Origin: Linepithema humile
Taxonomy: Eukaryota; Arthropoda; Insecta; Hymenoptera; Formicidae
Direction of reading: 5' to 3'
Assembly: GCF_040581485.1 (NCBI RefSeq)
Contig: NC_090129.1
Span: 6,062,501 to 6,126,500 of the forward strand
DNA length: 64,000 nucleotides
Below the pieces are notes generated by a model that worked only from the letters and a program-made list of their open reading frames with translations, did not search any database and was not told the DNA's origin. Shown here piece by piece: positions 37,282 to 48,815 of the stretch. The translations under genes and the position numbers were made by a program. Positions within the stretch are counted from its first letter, which is position 1; each line of letters starts with the position of its first letter.

Positions 37282-40200
37282 TTATATAGTGGGAATATAA
37301 GTGGATGACGTAATGCTGCTTCTCAGCAGCGTATCCGAAGTGTGCTGTGCGCCAGAAGCCTTGCGGGACGCACGCTTGTGCGGATGAAGATTCAAGGGGG
37401 GTAAATTCGGATGTTCGATTCTCGTTGGGGAGCTCACGCGCGGACGAAGAGTTCCTCTCTGGATGGTAAGTATGCCTAAAATAATTTATATTATGCATTT
37501 ATAAATAAGTAATGCATTATCCAAAGTATGCAGGATGTTTTATAATGTTCAAACGCTCCACCTGTACACGAGCATTATGAAACACCCCGTATACGTGTAT
37601 TAGAATATTTAGCTTCACAAATAAATCAACATTAAATTAAATTATAATTAAATAATATGACATTAATAAAAATAATTTTAAATACTTTTAATCGTTATAT
37701 GCTTGTTAGAAAGATATATTTTGCAAAAATAGACTAGGCAGGTTCTTGAAATACATCATTACAGTAATTTAGACTGTATTACCAGACTCATTTGGTTCCA
37801 AAACATCATTAAGCTGATAATATTCAGTCTTGATAGATAAAGGTTCTTCGTAGTCCACGAACGCGGTATTATCAAAAGCTTTGTCATCTTTTGGACGATT
37901 TTGCACTGGCGAAATAGCTGGTGGATCAGCGTACGTCTAAAAGTTCATTAATTTATATTCGCACATGTTCTGCATGTATAATGATCTATTAAAATGGGCC
38001 CACTTTATTATGTTTGTTGTCCGTTGCATTGGGTTTTTTTTATCAAACAGAAGAAATTAACTACAAAATTGAATTCTCTTGAAACTACGAAACCCTACAT
38101 TCTGTGAAGAATAACGTTTACTATCAGGAGTATCATTAACGTAAAACGTGCAAATTTATCTTGTAACTCGGATAAAAGGAAGAACATTGAAGAGTCAATA
38201 CTCTGTAAATTATTCAATTGAATGTGAATATTATAAAATTGAACAAAAAAAATTCAGACTAATCTTTACATATGCGAACAAAAGGAAAACCCTTTTTATT
38301 TAACTATGTTTAATTTAGTTTAACTTTGTATAACAAATTTGTAATTAAAAAATTAACGACACAAAAATATTTGAAAATTAATTTCAAGCTGACCAAAGAA
38401 CTATAAAAAATAAATACAACTGTAAAAGGTGGCTCGTTATGTCTGCGATATCTTGTATAAGAAACAAATAATTCTCGTATAATACAAACGTATTGTTAGA
38501 TTGCCTTGAGTTTTACATGTTCGGTTGGTGTGGTAGTACAGGAACGCTTATGGAACTGCCCACCCCCAATAGTTTCGTATGTATGCTCCTCCAGATAATG
38601 CCTTGTAGTCCCACGTGGAGTAAGAGTCGCCCACATTACCCGACTGTCTTGCATGGTGTCTGCCGCGCACGGATAAAGCACCGCCTCATTTTGAAGCCTG
38701 CCGTTTTTCGTTTGCATGCTGGAAGTTGCATTCGGCAAGGAGATCACTCCGCTTTTCCCGTTCCTATTGCTACGGCGTTTATATATATTTTTATAATTAA
38801 TAATTCATACGAAAATAATGTTTCTATATATCTTAACGCGATCGTAATACACTTTAAACAAAATCACGATACGTTCACAAGTTTAAATGTCTAATAAACT
38901 AAGTTCTTACGATAACGCAAAGAAATATACTTACAATTTGCATTTGAAGAGCAACGTTGCAAATATTACGCCGATAAAAATCACACCAACGCATGACGAT
39001 ATTAAAATCAGGAGCCACGTATTGTCAAACACGGTTCCTGAAAAGTTATATATTAACTTGTTTGTGTGAATAGTCTTTATATAAACAATTGTTATATATG
39101 CGCAAATTCATAAATAGCATATAATAATTCAAAATATTAATTTATAAATATGTAAAATTCATTTTCTTATGCTAATATTTTTATTTTTCACCAACCTTGT
39201 TGGGGCATTTCTATGTATTGAACTCCTTCAGAGTTCTGTCGATCGCAGATGTGCTTGCAAGGACTGTTATTTAAATGCGGTGGGAATGGCAAAATGTCAG
39301 AGTTTGGATAAAAATCGGAACCTTGCTGAAGAATAGCCGGAAATGGTGGTGGTGGTATGTGAAGGATGTCTGGGGGTGGTTCAAGCGTACAGTAAGCACA
39401 AGTTGAATTCATGGTTGTATCCAGTGTTCTCATCTGCAAATTATAATTGATAAAACTAGATTAAATTATTCCAATATTTGCATATGCAAAAAATTATTAA
39501 AAACAGACATCGGCCAAAATTTTTATTGGTAGAAAATGTACACGGTCTCTCAATTATAAAAACGAGAAATGTTGTATATACAGAAGATTCTTATAATGTT
39601 TAATCAATGTATACCCATAAAAAATATCATATATAAACGTTTGCAATCTTTCCAAATAACAATTTTTAATAATCACGCCCAGTGATATCCATTATTACTT
39701 ATAACATCAGCAGATTAATAACATTTTTTATTATTCTTTATCTATAACACAAGTAATCTGAGTAATCTGCATATCAAGCTATGACAATTAAATCATTATA
39801 TATCCTTAAATTGCTGAGACAAAAAGTTATTAATATCATTATTAATATTTCCAAAATCTACTATGGAAATAGATGTCATGCAAGTTATTTTCACTCAAGT
39901 GTATATTTTTCTGTTTGTAAATGAATAAAATAATTGATAAATATGCAACAAATTTCCAAAATAAAAATCATATTAGGCTAAGAATAATTCCAAATCGTAT
40001 ATATTTTGACACAAGATATGTTTAAATAAATAAAATAAATGTTATACAACATAAAAGTTGTAGAAAAAATAAATAAATTGCAGTAAACCCAATATTTAAA
40101 TCAAAATGTATAATAAATAAAATTGAAAAAATCTATATAAAACCTTCAAAAGTAATGATAATGTTAATTGGCCATCCACTTTTTCTTTCCGTTTCCTTCC

Positions 40201-40367
40201 TCGTTTTCGGCTATGTTTTCAATTTACGTCTTTAAACCCAGTATCAATCACGTAAAATAAGCCGACGATGTTCAAGTAAATTCGTCCATGTTCCACTTGT
40301 CACGGATCACGTCATATAAGCACAAAATCGAGGAGAATATGACTGTAAGCAAATTTACTCTTACCAT
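37282..40367 (-). CDS. single-pass membrane protein of unknown family, alternative tail exons
   Basis: Not recognised. Minus-strand exons (high to low): 40367-40365 (ATG at a donor, optional), 39433-39196, 39037-38935, 38769-38517, 37936-37783, 37475-37282. Phases agree and give about 313 residues. The ectodomain of about 80 residues has an NST glycosylation site, four cysteines (CAYC, CKHIC) and proline runs, and no signal peptide. One membrane helix follows (WLLILISSCVGVIFIGVIF). The tail has tyrosine motifs (HTYETI, DYEEPL, TEYYQL) suited to adaptor binding. Alternatives: exon three can read through to a stop at 38496 or use a donor at 38639 (exon low end 38640), and exon four can read through to a stop at 37769. 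Exon structure is inference from splice sites and phase. Confidence 0.62.
37528..37596. repeat. short inverted repeat, mariner-end remnant
   Basis: TATGCAGGATGTTTTATAATG and, after about 25 bases, CATTATGAAACACCCCGTATA are near reverse complements. The CAGGGTGTTTCATAA-type end is like the terminus of insect mariner elements. It lies between two exons of the minus-strand membrane-protein gene's region, just upstream of exon five. Confidence 0.5.
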
Positions 40368-40500
40368 TGAGCACTAGCCCTGCAAGATTCTGATTATCAC
40401 AGGGTGCACCGAACCAATGTAAAGCGCAAGCGCGTTTTTATTGAGCGTAAGTGGTAAACGTAGATGGTTACAGGGGTGAGCTATATACACTTAAATTCTG
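40365..40500 (-). promoter_or_regulatory. candidate 5' exon and core promoter of the membrane-protein gene
   Basis: On the minus strand a TATATAG (about 40480-40487) is followed by about 110 bases ending in CTCAATG and donor GTAAGAG. Splicing to 39433 joins ATG to ATGAGAACA in frame. Inference from motif order only. Confidence 0.35.
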
Positions 40501-40671
40501 ACTTCGATTCTAAATAAAAGATATTTTATAATATGTAGAAAGTATATCTTGTATTTAATTTTTTATATGCTGTTTAAATATGCTTGTTGAAACATTAGTA
40601 CAGATACTAAGCAATTGGACGCAATACAACGTATAGTAAATTAATTTACATGTTTAAGCAAACTAAAATTC

Positions 40672-40798
40672 GAATCTTTGCTAAATAGGTTTGAATCTCC
40701 GCTAAATAAATTCGAATTTTCACTAATTGTAAATAAAATTTGAATCTTTCTAAATAAGGTTTGAATTTCTTGGATAAATAAAATTCAAATTTTTACTT
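40672..40798. repeat. degenerate tandem repeat, about 30-base unit
   Basis: About four diverged copies of a unit resembling TTTGAATCT(T/C)(T/C)GCTAAATA. Confidence 0.6.
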
Positions 40799-41632
40799 AC
40801 GAGAAACCTAATCCAAATCTGTTCTCTTTTAATTTTGACAGGCTTTGAATATACAGCAAAATAGAATAATAAAAAGATACATACTTTTTTATATAAGTTT
40901 TTTCCTATATTTATGCTTATCTATATGTTTTCTCTTATCCTTCAGATTATTAATCCTACATTCGACATCGTCTCAAAGAAAAAAGCAAAGCATTTTCTGC
41001 GAAACAAAAAATCTAATTCGCCACATATTGCTTAGGAATTTATTGCAAATGACGCATACCGACTTTTTCACGTCGAAAAACTTACATTTCAATATTATTA
41101 TATTTGCTATATTTTTAAATAACTTTCCTTTCTTTCTTGGTGAATATTCTTTTCATCAAAAACACATAATATGCTTAAAAAAAGAACTTTATTTTTACTT
41201 TTGAAAAGCGTGTATATGCACGTAAAATGCTGTGCTATTTCTATAATTTTGGTAGATTTTTAATAATATATATAACAAAAAGATCTCTTTTAAGATCTAA
41301 AGATGTTTAATATTTATTTGATGTTTATTAAATATGTAATCCTTTTTAATAATATTTAATATAAATTAAAATTTTATTATATTATTCATAATATGAATAT
41401 CTTATCTATCTGGTTTTAATATTAAGTAAGTCATAAGTTATATCTACGGATAAAATAAAAATGTTCTAGAAAAATTTTCGTTAATTTTTGTAATAAATGT
41501 GTTATAATCTTTGTAATAAATGATTAATATTAATATAAATCATGAATATAGATCACGAATCAATCTTTTGAAAACTTTGCTTTGTTTGTCAATTTGAAAT
41601 TTATATTAACTCAAATACAACGCGAGCGCAGT

Positions 41633-41675
41633 GAGCGAAAGCAACACGTCACGTACAGAGAGCGAAAGCAACACG
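41633..41675. promoter_or_regulatory. 16-base direct repeat upstream of the TMEM272-like gene
   Basis: GAGCGAAAGCAACACG occurs at 41633-41648 and again at 41660-41675, in a CpG-rich patch about 350 bases before the start codon. Its 13-base core recurs at 59914 upstream of the PNT-domain gene. Confidence 0.6.
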
Positions 41676-42010
41676 CCGCAGCGACGCGGGCGCGGAAATC
41701 TGACTACGTCTGACGCCGACATTGACGCCGCATGATCCATCTGATCCGAAAAAGGAAAGAACGGAAACGGAAAGAATAACACTAGTCAAAAGGTCGACGT
41801 CTTCGAGGTCACTGTTATTATTTCCTGGTTAATCGTAAATGTAAGCTATAATGTTCCAAATGAAAGAGCAACATTCTTTAGATGTAAACGTTTTTGCTCG
41901 CGGAAAATCATATAAATATACAACTTTTAGGTTATAAAAGCTGGCGTTTATCAATGTAAACTAATGTGAACCAGCGGTAGCGATTCGTATTTTTGAGCAA
42001 TTTTGCATCA

Positions 42011-43653
42011 ATGTACTGGAGTGGGCTTATGTTCTGGAATAGAAAGATAATCGGTGTGGGACGGGAAGAAATGCCACTAAGCTCCATAAGTCATGTTGCA
42101 AATACTCCCACTGACACAGCAGAAAGTGTGAATCCTGGCACGAGTGCACAAATAACATCAACCTGCTGCACTCCACCACCATCCTATCATAATATTAATT
42201 TACCTCTTGGGCATCCTTCTACGTTGACTAATGAACGTGGTGCACCACCCTCATACGAAGAAGCAATAGATCCTAATGGTATGTTATCCGATGTCTCTGT
42301 TATAGCAAATTTAGTTGGATACACTAGTGTGTGCTAATGCAAATTAAAATCTGTTATATATTTTAATCTCTGTGTGTAATATAACATTTTGAAAATGTAC
42401 AGTATATTATTATTTAAGTGAGGGGACGGTCCTCATTGTTGAAGATCCGTCTGTGGCGCTCAGACTGATGTCCATTGTGCCTCTCTCCAATCGAAATGTA
42501 TAGTATATATTCTACTAAAAATAATCCTAGTAAAATGATAACTTATACTGATCTTGTGATTTTGATCCATTTATTTTAAAGAGAAAGTGAAAAAGTAAAG
42601 AGATTTTTTGAAAGTTTTGTAGCTCTTTAAATGTCTCTTTATTTTTTTCTTTATCTTCCTATTATGTATGTTTTTTTACATTCACTTTTATATAATATTT
42701 TAATGTACACCAATGCATATTAATGTATTCAACTAAATTTGCTGTTGGTTATGTTCTTGGTATTATTATATTCAAGTGGTGAATACAGGCAAATAAAGAC
42801 AAATTGTTATATTTATTAGTACATTATGCAAATAATATTTTGCACTATTTGCAGCACCACCACCGTCTTATGATTCATTGTTTGGTCGTATGAGAGAAGC
42901 TCGTAAAATATCCAAAGGCATATTTGACTTTTTAAAAAATATTATCTTTTTGCTTTTGGGCACAAGTAAGTATGGTTAACATATTTATTAAATCAGTGAA
43001 TTGAAACTCTAAGTAAGATATGTTTGACAAAATGGTTTAATATTAAATGCAAAATATGCAATTAACATTTTTCAGTTGGGTGTACCATCATTATTGGAGT
43101 GACGATAGTGGTACCGATTTGTATGATGGTGATTGGTGGACTATACCTTTACGATTGTCCACAGGGTGAATACATTCCTGTATATTTGTTAGTAGGCGGT
43201 GGATTTGGAGTATTTAAACAATTGTTAACTCTGTCAACTAGAGTGCGACAGCGACAAGAGGAAAGAGATGAAGAAAGAATTAGGCAGTCGCCTACGCAGA
43301 CTTTAATCAATTGTTTTATGCTCGGATGGTTTATTATTGGCAAGCTTTGACTTTTAATTATAGTTTATTTTTAACTTTAATACAATTATAATTTGAATTA
43401 GTGAACTTATTGTACCAATTTTTTGCAAAGGAGGTTAATACATTTATTTGTTGCAGGTTCAATGTGGGTGTACAAGGAATATGAACCAAATTATGACCCA
43501 GCGCAAGGAAAATATTGCAACAAGACGTTATACCTATTCGCTTTTTGGCTAATCACATCAGTCTACATGTGTCTAGGTGTCATAATGGCTGGCCTGTGCA
43601 GCATATCCATAGTTAGCATCGCGTTTCAGAGACCACCGCCGGATCTGATGTGA
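42011..43653 (+). CDS. PPxY-containing multi-pass membrane protein, TMEM272-like
   Basis: Exons 42011-42278, 42855-42965, 43076-43339, 43457-43653 give 279 residues. The N-terminal cytosolic part carries three PPxY motifs (residues about 55-59, 79-82, 91-95), which in other proteins bind WW domains of Nedd4-type ubiquitin ligases. Four hydrophobic stretches follow, with YDCPQGEYIPVYLLVGG between the first two and a charged RQRQEERDEERIR loop. This layout fits the insect TMEM272-like family; its molecular role is not established. The last intron starts with GC (TTG|GCAAGC at 43340) rather than GT, keeping the frame into GSMWVYKEYEPNYDP. Without that splice the protein would stop after IIGKL. 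AATAAA at 44267-44272 may end the transcript. Family assignment is by layout and memory. Confidence 0.72.
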
Positions 43654-46061
43654 GACACTATAGCTTAGCTGCTTCATATGCGCGTCTCCGAAACAACAAA
43701 CATCTAAGATCTTCCGCATTTGACATAGTCAGGACTGTATTGTCGGTAAGAAAACAACTCCACTATGTGTTACGGGGAATATGCGTGTGTAAACTGCGTG
43801 TTGGGTGGGCATAATTTTCTATCTTTCGTGGGACAATGTCGTCAACACCCTCTGATTGATAAATACGAATGGCTCATTCTTTTAGACGTAATCCGATCAA
43901 AGATTTAGATACGAGAAGCTCCAATTTGTATAGGAATGCGGCTACAAACGCCGTAAGTGGAAAAGAAATCTCATTTTGGGAGCAAACCGATAAAAATCAT
44001 TCGCCGAGAGTGGCGCGACATCGTTTACCGAAAACGAGTCGCTTCGCGATGGGGAGCAAAAATTTCGTCCACGTTTTACGTACCTGAGATGCTTAAACGA
44101 CCACTTCGAAAGAAATCGTTGGCACGTTAAAAAACGCACATAAAATACTCGCGTGCAATACAAATCTCAAACAAGATCGTTTTAAACGACTTTTCATCAC
44201 GTGTAATAAGCGCAATTATCCGCATAGTTACTCGATAATTCGACTTTGTCGGACGATTTGCGACCAAATAAAATCGAAGAAAAGTACGATACATCGAAGT
44301 CAGTTGTCTCTATTGACAGCCTCTTGATAAAAAGAATGAATGAGAAGCGAAGATAAGCGTCGCTTCGACGGAATTAAAGGCTGTGCGTACATCGCGTTAC
44401 TCGCGAATATTCAATGTTGTGCCAAGTGGACGTGAAGTCGCAGACCAAGGTATTTCGCTATCACAGTGTTGCACGCGCCAGCGCTGGTGCGCGATACAAT
44501 TACTATAATACGCCGCAAAACTCGTTCGGAATTCACTCAGAGTGGACCACGGCGGATGCGCGACTTGCACTACGCTTACACAGCGGCGCTGACGCTTTGA
44601 TACGACGGTCTAACAATACATCTGCGATATAGATGTTAGTCATCACATCAATGCTCGTTCTCAATATACTTCTTATCTATGTTAAGCACGTTATGGACTT
44701 TACAGATTTGATAACAAATTCGGTTGAATGCACTAATATATACATTGGATGCAAGTTAAAGTGTCGCATACAAATTGTTGTATTGTAGAAGCATACATAA
44801 ATATAACATTAATTTATTTGGATTATTCTTATATATGTTAAATTTTGTTTAATATCTCAAAGTATTATGTTATATATTTATATTTAACATTGTATTATAT
44901 ATTTTTATAATATTAGATAAATTGAAATGTACAACAGACTTTAATCAGCGCACATTAATGTACACAACCGAATTTGCTATAATACAATCAAGTACGCGCA
45001 CTCAGCTTACTCGTGACTCGTAACTTATTGTTAAAAGACTGCGATCTTGCTCGACAATTTCTATTTATTCGCCCTCTCCTCCGTCCTTTTATGCCTCTAT
45101 AGATCTTCGTTGGATGTTTATGTCCTCGATATGTACACGATTTGTTTTCTCATAGAGAAAAAGTCACGCGAAGCGATCGAACAGAATAAACGTATAATAT
45201 ACACGTTTTTTTCGAAGTGTCTATCTTAAGAAATTAAAAACGACAGTATTTGTTAGTATTGTAGGAGCTTGCTGTTTTACGGAAAGATCAGCACGCTCCG
45301 TCGTGTCGTGCGTGTGATGTCGTGACGACGTACACGCCTAGCTAATTTGTGATTCGATTAAACAATTGTATTACCAAGTGTATTATGAAAAATATCGCTC
45401 TGTACATACTTAAACACTACCGTTCCTTCTACTTTCATATGACTATTGACTTTTCCGACTGAAATTTAGTCTTCCTCCCTTCTTACATTAAACATAATTC
45501 CCAAACATAAAACTAAGCATAAGCGTTGGCATAATTGTAAACGTAGATATACCGATAAGCAGGCACAGGTATAATTGTGCCTGCGTCACAACTGACATAC
45601 ATGCTTATGCTCATTATGATTAATAACCGAGCTTGTGCTTGAAATTTTACATAAACATATTAAGAGATATGTATATATATATACTGATCGTGTACATTAA
45701 CATTGCAGCGTATAACATTATACCGAATACAGATTGTAAATAATGTACGACTTGAATGTAGAGTTATCGATCCGACAAACACGTATCTTGCATTTACTAT
45801 ATTATTATAACATAACGAGATATTAATTTCTGACAATGTAACAGCATTCCTACGTTTTGCATAGCAAAAACGTACGCACATTCGTTGTCATAATTTCTTA
45901 AATAAAGCGCTTAAAATCACGCAATTTTATTTCGTTTTGCATAATATGAAAAAATCCAGTACCGCACATGTGTCTAAAAATATGAAAAGTATATAACAAT
46001 AATGCACTTGTAAATTAATTAATTGCGTAGCGATGACAACTCCACACGCATCCAACTATAA
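43654..46061. other. 3' UTR and convergent intergenic space
   Basis: Between the stops of the TMEM272-like gene and the convergent Rsph1 gene. Short open frames near 43869 and 44414 have no family. A 9-bp hairpin, GCAGGCACA/TGTGCCTGC (45559-45584), stands out. Confidence 0.45.
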
Positions 46062-48166
46062 TTAAGGACTGTCGATTCGAGACCGTGCTTCTCCCTGATA
46101 GTATTTCAAATATTCTTCGTGATAGTCCCCTTCTTCATAATCGGCGTAACGCTCAATCTTTGGCCAGATGTCATCCTCGCTTCTCTCAATCCAAGATTCC
46201 GGCGATACCTACGCAAACAACACACCATCAGGCGAAAATCGTTTCGAGATACAGCGTGCGGATATGTTAAGCTTTGATCGCCGCACCGGATATCGATAAT
46301 ATATGTCACGGCAACGAGAAGCGACATAAACACGGTTTAAAAAAGAAAGACGGCTACTATCTGCCCGGATATCGTAATTCTATTAATAATTACGGAAGCC
46401 TGCAATCTGGCGGTATGCTAGAAATAACAACCGGATACAAAGCGGTCGATTAAAATTTATTTTATGGAAGAAACGTTTCCGTTTCTGATGACGCAGACAT
46501 ACGTATTAAAAAAATTCCATCGCAAAAATGCGACCGAATACAGATTGCAAATATTTTCCCGTTTTCTGATATGAATCCGTTTCGATATTATCTCGAATAA
46601 GACAAATACAACTGCATGTCATAGCGAAACTTTACAATTTGTTGTTAATTCGTTGTTCGTGCAATTTATGCGATCGTCTTTGAAGAAACTTGGCTTATAA
46701 TAAAAATCTTTTCGCGGAAAGAAATATCATATGTAAATATGTAAATAATTACATATTCTTCTCGCAAAGGCACTGCTTCTGGCGGCAATAATTCCGGATT
46801 GTAAGGTGTGATACAACGCGCACGCCACAGTGGTAGAATATCCGCCTTCGACTCTTCCGTCATTTCTGACTTCTCATCGTTTTCGTCTTCCTGCATTATT
46901 ATAATACGAAGATTTAGTTAAAAAAAAAAAATTACTTTGCTCCGAAGACAATTTTACCTCCGAGACTTTATCCGCGTGAGTCCAAGTCAAGCCACCGCGT
47001 GCGGAATATTTCGCGTGTATGTAATATCCATGCTGCATGCAGTCGTTTTCGAAAATGAAGCAACCACGTCCATACGGCTGTATTCGCGTGCGGTAACATC
47101 TTTAACTTAATGCTTTCCGAATGCGTTTTCTATCTAAGCTTCACCAAACAAAACCGCGCTGCAATTATTCTCATTTCACATACCAAATTCCGTTTCCAAA
47201 AACCGTGGAAACGATGGTGTGCGTGAACGAGTTGTCCGGGTCCTTGCATGCGATCTTCCATCCACGTACCCATAAATTTCGCTCCCGTATCAGCGTACAA
47301 GTACGTTCCCATACCGTGACGTAGATTTCTCTTCCACGAACCCTCATAGATATCATTATTCACGTAGTAATAAACGCCGAAGCCGTGTTTTGCGTCATCC
47401 TCCCACTCTCCTGCGAAACATTAACATCGAAACTGTTGCTGAAATTGATTTGCAATGGGAAATCGCGTGTTTGTTAATAATAAATATCGAAAAACTGCGA
47501 CTGGCTGAGACACAGGCGTCGTCAGACTCAACTTTCACATCTTATGGATTTATCGCAATTCACGCGCACGCTGTTTCGAATTTCTGGCACACTCTTAGCT
47601 CCTCTAGATTCCTGACGTGCGATATAAAAATAATTTGCATGAATAGTACATGTGGACGTGCCCACGCGTTTCGATGCGACTTCCTCGAGTCTCGTTCGGA
47701 GCCTATTTTTAAACATTCTTCCGTACCTTCGTATCGCGTTCCGTCGGGATACCAAAAGGTTCCTTGGCCGTATTTGTGCCCGCGCCTCCAGTCGCCGTCA
47801 TATCGGGCGCCGTTTCTGAACATGTAGGTACCTTTTCCGTCTCTGAGCCCGTTACGATATTCGCCGACATACATGTCACCGTTGGGCAACAAAGCCTTTC
47901 CGCTGCCGTGCCTCTCGCCGTTCTCATTTCTTTCGCCTTCGTATACCTGCGAAGATCGTCCGCAGAGAGACGTTGCGAACAACGCCGTTTACACCGTTTC
48001 AACGTGTCGAACAAAGATAGCGCACGATGTTAACGCGACATCTTACTAGTGTAACTCTTAACAGAAGAGTCAAATAACGACCCTACTTGATGAATCTTAC
48101 CCCAAATGGATCGGTTTCCTGTTCTCCACGTTCATCAGGGTACTGATCTGCTGACGATGTCTCCAT
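46062..48166 (-). CDS. Rsph1: radial spoke head protein 1 homologue (MORN repeats)
   Basis: RSPH1 is a component of the radial spoke head in motile cilia and sperm flagella. Minus-strand exons: 48166-48101, 47946-47727, 47410-47184, 47077-46958, 46890-46753, 46208-46062; phases agree and give 305 residues, close to the 309 of the human protein. Residues about 23-170 hold six MORN repeats (YEGERNENGERHGSG, YVGEYRNGLRDGKG, YDGDWRRGHKYGQG, EGEWEDDAKHGFG, YEGSWKRNLRHGMG, FMGTWMEDRMQGPG). These are followed by GRGCFIFENDCMQHGYY, matching the GCEQHGEY region of RSPH1. The C-terminal third is acidic. In an insect, testis expression is expected. The start ATG precedes METSSADQYP; splice donors are GTAAGA, GTACGG, GTATGT, GTAAAA, GTAATT. 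Other MORN proteins are possible, but the post-repeat motif favours RSPH1. Confidence 0.9.
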
Positions 48167-48815
48167 AATGTCGCGTTAATCGATGTTACACTCGACAGTC
48201 GCGTGTTTCATGGTTTGTACACAACATGACCGAAAAGATCTGGAACTGAATCAATAGACGCCAAATATTTATAATACAAAAATTTTATTGCTCTTAGTAT
48301 TTTACATAATTTCCCACGATGTTTAACACACTAAAACGAAGTGCCTGGAAAATATTTTAAAAGTCTTCTTTAATTCATCGTTTACATTCTTTTAATATCT
48401 TTTGCAAAACATAAAGTACTCAGCTATTCATCCAAATTGCTCTGATTGATGTTGATTTTTATTAATTCAATTCCGGAATTTTTCAGCCAAACGTAACGTG
48501 TGTATAAAAACACAACGTATAAAAATATCAATATGGGAGCAATATTGCGCACGAGCGATGAGTGCGAGTCTCCAAATAAATAACTTCTGTTGGAGTAAAA
48601 CATTTTGCAATTGTATAGTAATATAAAAAAGTAAAATCAATGATGTAACCGATTTATAATTAGAAGTTTATTGACGTATATATATTTATAAACTAAGATG
48701 AAACTGAACTGCCGCGATTCACAATGATTCGTTTGCGTTGTTTTTCTGCAATCTGAAATCGATACAATTTCTGATGGCTGATGCTTTTGTCCCAATAAAT
48801 AATGAAAATTTTATC

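Noticed and set aside
37187..37498. 103-residue minus-strand frame
   Set aside because: It covers the same DNA as the fifth exon of the membrane-protein gene but in another frame; the phase-matched reading from 37475 fits the upstream exon better.
40845..41204. 119-residue plus-strand frame
   Set aside because: AT-rich, dominated by Phe, Ile and Lys as expected from base composition; no signal, family or splice support.
47390..47827. 145-residue plus-strand frame
   Set aside because: Antisense shadow over Rsph1 exons 2 and 3, whose minus-strand frame encodes clear MORN repeats.
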